Positions 42,063 to 47,782 of a DNA stretch of 47,782 bases are shown here, piece after piece. The notes beneath the pieces are model-generated. The model did no database searches, had not been told where the DNA came from, and saw only the letters and a list, made by a program, of their open reading frames with translations. Positions within the stretch are counted from its first letter, which is position 1; the number at the start of each line of letters is the position of its first letter. The position numbers were made by a program, and so were the translations under genes. The DNA comes from Solibacillus sp045640265 (GTDB taxonomy: Bacteria; Bacillota; Bacilli; Bacillales_A; Planococcaceae): assembly GCA_045640265.1 (NCBI GenBank), contig JAZUES010000297.1:1-47782 (forward strand), in the 5' to 3' direction.

Positions 42063-42944
42063 ATGAAAGACTACTTAGTAAGAGCCATCGCATTTGAGGG
42101 TCAAGTGCGTGCATTTGCCACGAAAACAACAGAAACAGTCGGAGAAGCACAACGTCGTCATAATACATGGCCTGTTGTCTCAGCAGCTTTAGGTCGTTCG
42201 ATGACAGCGTCGGTTATGATGGGTGCCATGCTAAAAGGTAACGATAAAATTACCGTGAAAGTTGAAGGAAACGGTCCAATTGGTCCAATGGTTATTGATG
42301 CAGACGCAAAAGGAGATGTGCGTGGATTTGTTACGAACCCACATGTCCACTTCGATTTAAATGAGCACGGTAAATTAGATGTACGTGCGGGTGTAGGTAC
42401 AGAAGGAACATTAACGGTTGTTAAAGATTTAGGTTTACGTGATATGTTTTCAGGGCAAACACCAATCGTATCCGGTGAAATAGCAGAAGACTTTACGTAT
42501 TATTTTGCTTCATCGGAACAAGTACCTTCTTCAGTAGGGTTAGGAGTATTAGTTAATCCAGACAACACAATTTTAGCGGCAGGTGGCTTTATTATTCAAT
42601 TAATGCCGGGCTGTGAAGAGGAAACAATTGATGAAATTGAAAAACGTTTATCTTCAATCGAACCTGTATCTAAAATGATTGAAAAAGGTTATACACCAGA
42701 GCAAATTTTAGAAGCGGTATTAGGAGAAGGCAATGTTCAAGTTCTTTCTTCCATGCCTGTTCAGTTCCAATGTCAATGTTCAAAAGAGCGTTTTGGTGCG
42801 GCGATTATCGGTTTAGGTGTAAAAGAAATTCAAGAGATGATCGATGAAGATGGCGGAGCAGAAGCACAGTGTCATTTCTGTTTAGAGCATTATCATTTCA
42901 GTAAAGAAGATCTTGAAGGTTTCGTGAATGAAATTCAATCGTAA
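42063..42944 (+). CDS. hslO: Redox-regulated chaperone Hsp33
   Basis: Cytoplasmic holdase switched on by oxidation. 293 residues: N-terminal core domain (MKDYLVRAIAFEGQVRAFA; SMTASVMMGAMLKGNDKITV) and the C-terminal zinc redox switch with C237, C239 (CQC), C270 and C273 (CHFC). All four cysteines are present. It starts 12 bp after coaX and overlaps the next gene by 17 bp, so coaX-hslO-foldase form one operon. Confidence 0.96.
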   Translation: MKDYLVRAIAFEGQVRAFATKTTETVGEAQRRHNTWPVVSAALGRSMTASVMMGAMLKGNDKITVKVEGNGPIGPMVIDADAKGDVRGFVTNPHVHFDLNEHGKLDVRAGVGTEGTLTVVKDLGLRDMFSGQTPIVSGEIAEDFTYYFASSEQVPSSVGLGVLVNPDNTILAAGGFIIQLMPGCEEETIDEIEKRLSSIEPVSKMIEKGYTPEQILEAVLGEGNVQVLSSMPVQFQCQCSKERFGAAIIGLGVKEIQEMIDEDGGAEAQCHFCLEHYHFSKEDLEGFVNEIQS

Positions 42945-43893
42945 TCTGCATCAAACTACACCACAAACACCGCCAAATACACCGTTATCACAAAGACGTT
43001 TAAAAACGAAGCCGACATTAATTTTATTGTTCGTATTGCTTATCGGAAATCTTTTTTGGTTTGTGCTATGGTTACTCCCATCTGGTGATAATTCATCGAA
43101 AAGCGGTAGCGAAGAAGTTGCTACCGTAGATGGTGAGGTAATTACACGTCAAGAGTGGCTAGCTGCAATGGAAAGCCGTTATGGTAAAGAAACATTGCAA
43201 GGTTTAGTAAATGAGGCTGTTATGGAAAAGGCAGCGAAAAAGTTTAAACTTGATGTTACGGATGAAGAAATCGATTTAGAAATTGCACTCTTACGTTCGG
43301 CCCAAGATGCGAATGACACGTCTTTACATAGTTTATCAACCGAGCAATTACGTAAAAAAGTAAGGGCTCAACTTATTTTGGATAAAGTATTAACGAATGA
43401 TGTTGTGATTGAAGAGCAAGAAGCAGAGAAAAATTATAACGAAAATAAATCGCTTTACAATATTCCAACGACATATCGTACAAGCTTAATCATTGTTAAT
43501 TCAAAAGAGGATGCCGAACGAGTTCAAACAGAATTAAAAAGTGGTTCTGAGTTTTCGGTTTTAGCACGGGAACATTCACTTGATACAGCGTCTGCTAGTT
43601 TAGGTGGCGACATCGGATTTGTTGCAGAAGGTCAATCAACATCTGATCAAGCAGTTGTTTCGACTGTTCAAACGTTAAAATCGGGCGAAGTTTCTAAGCC
43701 GTTTGTGTTGAGCGATGGGCGTTATGCCATTGCGTATGTAACGGAAATCGTGGAAGGCCAATCATTCTCATATGATGAAGTGCAAGATCATGTAAAGCGT
43801 CAATTGGCATTAGAACAACTTCCAACTTCTGTGACAACAGAATCATTCTGGTCCGAATTTGATGCAACTTGGTTTTATGGTGAGGCAAAATAA
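42928..43893 (+). CDS. Peptidylprolyl isomerase, parvulin/PrsA-like (YacD position)
   Basis: 321 residues. A basic, Pro/Thr-rich N-terminus is followed by one membrane helix (about 32-51), then an extracellular SurA/PrsA-type N-domain (VDGEVITRQEWLAAME) and a parvulin domain (about 185-290: EDAERVQTELKSGSEFSVLAREHSLD, GGDIGFVAEGQ, LSDGRYAIAYV). No lipobox cysteine is seen, so it is membrane-anchored rather than a lipoprotein like PrsA. It probably assists folding outside the membrane. It overlaps hslO by 17 bp and precedes cysK as yacD does in B. subtilis. Confidence 0.9.
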   Translation: MKFNRNLHQTTPQTPPNTPLSQRRLKTKPTLILLFVLLIGNLFWFVLWLLPSGDNSSKSGSEEVATVDGEVITRQEWLAAMESRYGKETLQGLVNEAVMEKAAKKFKLDVTDEEIDLEIALLRSAQDANDTSLHSLSTEQLRKKVRAQLILDKVLTNDVVIEEQEAEKNYNENKSLYNIPTTYRTSLIIVNSKEDAERVQTELKSGSEFSVLAREHSLDTASASLGGDIGFVAEGQSTSDQAVVSTVQTLKSGEVSKPFVLSDGRYAIAYVTEIVEGQSFSYDEVQDHVKRQLALEQLPTSVTTESFWSEFDATWFYGEAK

Positions 43894-43910
43894 TAAGACA
43901 AGCGGTTCTC

Positions 43911-43940
43911 CTAAAAGGGGGCCGCAAATCTTTGTGTCTA
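43911..43940 (+). terminator. Weak terminator-like hairpin after the foldase gene
   Basis: GCGGTTCTCC pairs with GGGGGCCGC using several G-U pairs; only a short T-rich tail (ATCTTTG) follows. Confidence 0.35.
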
Positions 43941-43971
43941 GTAGTCAGAAAATTCCGCACAAATTATAAAG

Positions 43972-44005
43972 TTATCAATTGACAAAGGTTAGGGAAAATT
44001 GATAA
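43972..44005. repeat. Inverted repeat overlapping the cysK promoter
   Basis: TTATCAATT (43972-43980) and AATTGATAA (43997-44005) are perfect 9-bp inverted copies separated by 16 bp. The left arm overlaps the -35 by two bases and the right arm overlaps the -10 by three. An operator for a dimeric repressor is possible. Confidence 0.7.
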
Positions 44006-44008
44006 GAT
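43979..44008 (+). promoter_or_regulatory. Sigma-A promoter of cysK
   Basis: TTGACA (43979-43984), 18 bp, TAAGAT (44003-44008), about 54 bp before the start. Confidence 0.72.
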
Positions 44009-44061
44009 AACAATTAAGGAAAACCTATTGAGTTAGTAGGAATTAAGAGAGGATGAATAAA

Positions 44062-44997
44062 ATGAGTAAATTAGCCAATTCTGTATCGGAATTAGTTGGA
44101 CGTACGCCAATCGTAAAATTAAACAATGCAACATCTGAAAATGAAGGTAACGTATACGTAAAATTAGAATACTTCAACCCAGGTTCTTCAGTAAAAGACC
44201 GTTTAGCTTTAGCAATGATTGAAGCAGCTGAAAAAGACGGCACATTAAAACCAGGTGGCACAATTATCGAGCCAACTTCAGGGAATACAGGTATTGGTCT
44301 TGCAATGATCGCTGCAGCAAAAGGTTATAAAGCGATTTTAGTAATGCCAGAAACAATGTCTTTAGAACGTCGTAATTTATTACGTGCTTATGGAGCAGAT
44401 TTAGTATTAACACCTGGTCCAGAAGGTATGAAAGGCGCCATCGCAAAAGCAGAGCAATTATCTGAAGAAAATGGTTACTTCTTACCTCAACAATTCAAAA
44501 ACGCAGCTAACGCTGAAGTTCACCGTTTAACTACAGGTCCAGAAATCATTGAAGCCTTCGAAGCAGATGGTTTACAATTAGACGCATTTGTAGCAGGTAT
44601 CGGTACGGGTGGTACAATTACAGGAGCTGGTCAAGCGCTTAAAGAAAAATATCCTTCAATCGAAATTATTGCGGTTGAACCAAAAGATTCACCAGTACTT
44701 TCAGGTGGTAACCCTGGTCCACACAAAATCCAAGGTATTGGTGCAGGGTTCATACCAGAAGTATTAGACACTGACATTTACACTTCTATTTTCCTTGTTG
44801 AAAATGAAGTGGCATTTGAAAACTCTCGTAAAGTAGCCCGCGAAGAAGGTATCTTAGCTGGTATTTCATCAGGTGCGGCAATTTATGCGGCAATTGAAAC
44901 AGCAAAACGCCTTGGTAAAGGTAAAAACGTATTAGCAATCGTACCATCAAATGGTGAGCGTTATTTATCAACACCTTTATACCAATTTGAAGATTAA
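44062..44997 (+). CDS. cysK: Cysteine synthase A (O-acetylserine sulfhydrylase)
   Basis: PLP enzyme forming cysteine from O-acetylserine and sulfide. 311 residues: PLP lysine K45 in PGSSVKDR, substrate loop PTSGNTG at 70-76, GTGGTITGAG phosphate-binding loop, and the C-terminal IVPSNGERYLST. ATG 44062 is preferred because AGAGAGG is 9 nt upstream; an in-frame ATG at 44053 touches that site. In B. subtilis CysK also modulates the CymR repressor. Codon use suggests high expression. Monocistronic. Confidence 0.97.
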   Translation: MSKLANSVSELVGRTPIVKLNNATSENEGNVYVKLEYFNPGSSVKDRLALAMIEAAEKDGTLKPGGTIIEPTSGNTGIGLAMIAAAKGYKAILVMPETMSLERRNLLRAYGADLVLTPGPEGMKGAIAKAEQLSEENGYFLPQQFKNAANAEVHRLTTGPEIIEAFEADGLQLDAFVAGIGTGGTITGAGQALKEKYPSIEIIAVEPKDSPVLSGGNPGPHKIQGIGAGFIPEVLDTDIYTSIFLVENEVAFENSRKVAREEGILAGISSGAAIYAAIETAKRLGKGKNVLAIVPSNGERYLSTPLYQFED

Positions 44998-45011
44998 TTA
45001 TCCGTTATAAC

Positions 45012-45058
45012 AAAGGACCCTTCTGTAAGTAATCATTTACAGAAGGGTCTTTTTTTAA
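45012..45058 (+). terminator. Terminator after cysK
   Basis: Perfect 13-bp stem GACCCTTCTGTAA/TTACAGAAGGGTC (45016-45028 with 45037-45049), 8-nt loop, TTTTTTT tail. Confidence 0.95.
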
Positions 45059-45143
45059 TTTTATAAAGGAAATTAATAGAAATATTGGATTTTTGAAGTG
45101 TTTTCGAGTTTAATTAAGAAAAATGGAAAAGCAGGTGTAGCTT

Positions 45144-46553
45144 ATGCAGCAGCTTGAATATCAAACATTTCACATGACAAAAGATGAGTTTTTCTACAGT
45201 TTCCAACAACAAACCGAAAATGAAAAAAAACGTGTATTTTTAGAAAGTGGAAGAGGTGGACAGTATTCAATTGCGGCTTGGCATCCAATTGCAACAGCGC
45301 AGTCTTTTGAAGAAAGCCTACACATTTCATGGCGAAATGGTGAGGTAGAGGTAAAACAAGGGGAAGCGCTCACACAGCTCGAAAACCTTATTCAACAATA
45401 TCAATTGCCGCCAAACAAACAATTGCCGGATTTCCAAGGAGGGGCAATCGGATTTATTTCCTATGATTATGCACGCACGATTGAGGTGTTGCCACAGCTA
45501 ACGTTAGATGATCTACAAGTTCCAACTATTTATTTTTATTTGTTTGATTATTGGGCTGTACATAACGTGAAGACGAATGAAGTAACATTGATGAAATTTG
45601 TAGATTGCTCGATAGATTTATCCATATGGCAACAGCAGTGGGAGCAAAGTGCTGTTAGGGGATTATCCATAAGGAAATTTCATCTAGAAAAGGCTACCGA
45701 TATTCAGCAAGATGAAGGCGAACTTCAGGTTTCGTTTGAAGGGACTGCATTTGAAAGCGCAGTTAAAAAAATTAAAGCTTATATCGGACAAGGTGATGTA
45801 TTCCAAGTTAATTTATCGGTACGTCAAGGAAAGCATTTATCCGCAACACCAATCGCTATGTATGAAGCTGTTCGTTCGTTTAATCCCTCTCCTTATATGG
45901 CCTATATCGAGAGTGAGGATTTTGCAGTCGTTAGTGGCTCGCCTGAATTATTAGTCAAACGAAAAGGCACAGAGCTTTCAACAAGACCAATTGCTGGAAC
46001 TCGTCCTCGAGGAGAATCAGACATAGAAGATATCGCATTAGCAAACGAACTTATTCATCATGAAAAAGAGCGGGCTGAACATGTGATGCTCGTTGACTTA
46101 GAGCGCAACGATTTAGGCCGTGTTTGTCAATACGGGACGGTAGAGGTCAATGAATTCATGGTGATTGAATATTACTCTCATGTCATGCATATCGTATCGA
46201 ACGTACGTGGTCAAATTGCAGCGGAAAAAACCAATACCGATGTGATTCGGGCAATGTTCCCTGGTGGTACGATAACAGGTGCACCGAAAATCCGTACGAT
46301 GGAAATTATTGAGGAATTAGAGCCAGTAAGACGTGGACTTTATACGGGGTCAATTGGATGGATTGGTTATACAGGGGATTTAGAACTTAATATTGTCATT
46401 CGAACAGCTTATATAAAAGACGATATCGCCCATATTCAAGCGGGTGCAGGAATTGTCATTGATTCCATTCCAGAAAATGAATACGTAGAATCGATGAATA
46501 AAGCAAAGGCAATGTGGCAGGCCAAGGTCATGGCAGAAGGAGTGGTACGATGA
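45144..46553 (+). CDS. pabB: Aminodeoxychorismate synthase component I
   Basis: With PabA converts chorismate and glutamine to 4-amino-4-deoxychorismate for folate synthesis. 469 residues: N-terminal subdomain (FLESGRGGQYSIAAWHPIAT; FQGGAIGFISYDYAR) and the chorismate-binding domain (ETRPIAGT-like STRPIAGTRPRG; HVMLVDLERNDLGRV; FPGGTITGAPKIRTMEIIEE). The gene neighbours pabA and pabC favour PabB over TrpE, which has the same fold. ATG 45144 follows AGCAGGTG. It overlaps pabA by 4 bp. Confidence 0.95.
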   Translation: MQQLEYQTFHMTKDEFFYSFQQQTENEKKRVFLESGRGGQYSIAAWHPIATAQSFEESLHISWRNGEVEVKQGEALTQLENLIQQYQLPPNKQLPDFQGGAIGFISYDYARTIEVLPQLTLDDLQVPTIYFYLFDYWAVHNVKTNEVTLMKFVDCSIDLSIWQQQWEQSAVRGLSIRKFHLEKATDIQQDEGELQVSFEGTAFESAVKKIKAYIGQGDVFQVNLSVRQGKHLSATPIAMYEAVRSFNPSPYMAYIESEDFAVVSGSPELLVKRKGTELSTRPIAGTRPRGESDIEDIALANELIHHEKERAEHVMLVDLERNDLGRVCQYGTVEVNEFMVIEYYSHVMHIVSNVRGQIAAEKTNTDVIRAMFPGGTITGAPKIRTMEIIEELEPVRRGLYTGSIGWIGYTGDLELNIVIRTAYIKDDIAHIQAGAGIVIDSIPENEYVESMNKAKAMWQAKVMAEGVVR

Positions 46554-47119
46554 TTTTAGTGATCGATAATTACGATTCGTTTACCTATAACTTAGTACAA
46601 TATTTCGGGGAATTTGGATATGAACTAATGGTAAAGCGTAACAATGAAATTACGATTCAAGAAATTGAACAGCTTGCACCAATGATGCTCGTCATTTCAC
46701 CAGGACCTTGTACACCAAATGAAGCGGGTTCTAGCCTAGCCATCATCAAACATTTTGCTGGAAAATTGCCGATTTTAGGAGTCTGTTTAGGACATCAAGC
46801 CATTGCCCAAGCGTTTGGCGGAGATGTTGTTCGTGCAGAAAATTTAATGCACGGCAAAACTTCACCTGTACTGCATAAAGGCATTGGGTTACATCATAAG
46901 AATGCAAGTCCATTTACAGCAACCCGTTATCATTCACTCATTGTAAAACAAGAAACCTTACCAGATTGTTTAGAAGTAACCGCATGGACAGCAGAGGGTG
47001 AGATAATGGGGCTGCGTCATAAAGAGTTGCCGATTGAAGGCGTACAGTATCACCCAGAATCAATTATGACTGAAGATGGTAAGCAGTTACTACACAGCTT
47101 TATTGAATTGTATTGTTAG
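46550..47119 (+). CDS. pabA: Aminodeoxychorismate/anthranilate synthase glutamine amidotransferase
   Basis: Supplies ammonia from glutamine to PabB; in Bacillus the same subunit can serve anthranilate synthase. 189 residues of class I glutamine amidotransferase: oxyanion segment SPGPCTPNEAG near 50-60, nucleophile C79 in GVCLGHQ, and the catalytic H168/E170 in YHPES. ATG 46550 overlaps the pabB stop (ATGA) with AGAAGGAG 7 nt upstream. pabC follows 12 bp later. Confidence 0.95.
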   Translation: MILVIDNYDSFTYNLVQYFGEFGYELMVKRNNEITIQEIEQLAPMMLVISPGPCTPNEAGSSLAIIKHFAGKLPILGVCLGHQAIAQAFGGDVVRAENLMHGKTSPVLHKGIGLHHKNASPFTATRYHSLIVKQETLPDCLEVTAWTAEGEIMGLRHKELPIEGVQYHPESIMTEDGKQLLHSFIELYC

Positions 47120-47131
47120 GAGGATTTCGTA

Positions 47132-47782
47132 ATGCTTTGTTGGATAAATGGTCAATATGTTGAAGAGAAGGAACTAAAAATTTCACCATTCGATCATGGT
47201 TTTTTATATGGTCTTGGCTTTTTTGAAACATTTCGTACATATGAAGGGCATGCGGTCTACTTAAAAGAACATATGCATCGTTTAGTAGAAGCACTAAAGG
47301 AATACCGTATTGCATTCCCTTATACGATTCAAGAGATGGAGACAGTCATTCACCGGTTAAATGCTCAAGATGGAAAGGAAGGCTATTTTCGTTTAAATGT
47401 TTCTGCAGGTGTGCATCCAATTGGTCTTGCACCGACAGAATATGCAGCGCCGACTGTCATTGTTTTTCGAAAAGAGTTGCCAGAAATGGTGCGCGGTACG
47501 GAAAAAGAAGCGGTTTGGCTAAAGACACCAAGAAATACACCTGAACAATCGGTTCGCTCTAAAAGTCATCATTACGGCAATAACGTAAAAGCACGAATGG
47601 AATTGCCCAATTTAGTAGCTTACGAAGGCTTTTTTACGGACGCGCGAGGGGTTGTTGCAGAGGGCATTACGTCGAATATTTTTTGGATAAAAGATGGTAT
47701 ACTATATACGCCTTCTGTTGACACGGGTATTTTACCTGGTATTACACGGCACATTGTACTTGAACTTGCAGTGCGTTTAAAT
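47132..47782 (+). CDS. pabC: 4-amino-4-deoxychorismate lyase, 3' end outside window
   Basis: Releases 4-aminobenzoate and pyruvate from aminodeoxychorismate. 217 residues are visible before the window ends; the full protein should be near 285. Fold-IV PLP enzyme: SPFDHGFLYGLGFFETFR near 18-35, PLP lysine K144 in RSKSHHYGNN, and E177 in VVAEGITSNIFW, which contacts the cofactor. ATG 47132 has AGGAGG 8-13 nt upstream. It is the third gene of the pabB-pabA-pabC operon; further folate genes would be expected beyond the edge. Confidence 0.94.
   Translation, partial: MLCWINGQYVEEKELKISPFDHGFLYGLGFFETFRTYEGHAVYLKEHMHRLVEALKEYRIAFPYTIQEMETVIHRLNAQDGKEGYFRLNVSAGVHPIGLAPTEYAAPTVIVFRKELPEMVRGTEKEAVWLKTPRNTPEQSVRSKSHHYGNNVKARMELPNLVAYEGFFTDARGVVAEGITSNIFWIKDGILYTPSVDTGILPGITRHIVLELAVRLN

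Noticed and set aside
43894..44061. A recognisable CymR site before cysK
   Set aside because: I could not match the region to the CymR consensus with confidence; only the inverted repeat at 43972 is clear.
45144..46553. trpE instead of pabB
   Set aside because: The gene sits in a pabB-pabA-pabC operon and aligns best with the Bacillus PabB sequence I know.

Overview
This window is a stretch of chromosome from a low-GC, spore-forming Gram-positive bacterium of the order Bacillales. Gene order follows the Bacillus subtilis origin-proximal region from yaaO/tmk through abrB, metS, spoVG, mfd, spoIIE and ftsH to pabC almost gene for gene. The spore former call rests on sspF, spoVT, spoIIE, yabP, yabQ, fin, abrB and spoVG. 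Sequence divergence from Bacillus, loss of a few syntenic genes and A/T-rich codon use suggest a Planococcaceae member (Lysinibacillus/Solibacillus type); that placement is inference. I see no insertion sequence, prophage, CRISPR array or rRNA.

Layout. 1-7222: a decarboxylase cut by the window edge, then DNA precursor, replication and signalling genes (tmk, darA, yaaR, holB, ricT, yabA) and RNA modification genes (yabB/trmN6-like, yazA, rsmI). 7378-12416: abrB on the minus strand with a conserved promoter and two Spo0A boxes, divergent from metS, then tatD and a YabE-type wall protein behind a perfect consensus sigma-A promoter. 12593-17639: rnmV-rsmA, veg, sspF, ispE, purR-ridA, spoVG. 17917-23372: glmU-prs, ctc with a sigma-B-like promoter, an MFS transporter not found at this place in B. 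subtilis, pth and fin. 23467-29842: mfd, a minus-strand orphan gene, spoVT with a textbook sigma-G promoter, and a SpoVB/YabM-type flippase.

29849-36945: yabN, rqcP, yabP-yabQ, divIC, yabR, a minus-strand island (a small two-helix membrane protein and tRNA-Met/tRNA-Glu), and spoIIE. 36967-47782: tilS-hpt, ftsH, coaX-hslO-a parvulin-type foldase, cysK, and the folate genes pabB-pabA-pabC, the last cut by the window end.

The genes combine growth housekeeping (nucleotides, translation fidelity, cell-wall precursor, division, folate, CoA, cysteine) with the switch to sporulation (abrB repressed by Spo0A; spoVG; spoIIE; forespore fin, sspF, spoVT; mother-cell yabP/yabQ). The most notable points are a CoaX with substitutions in three signature motifs, two orphan minus-strand genes, absence of yabG, yabS and yabT from their usual places, an inverted repeat overlapping the cysK promoter, and a strong promoter built into the divIC terminator in front of yabR. 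I found no evidence for a wholly new multi-gene system.
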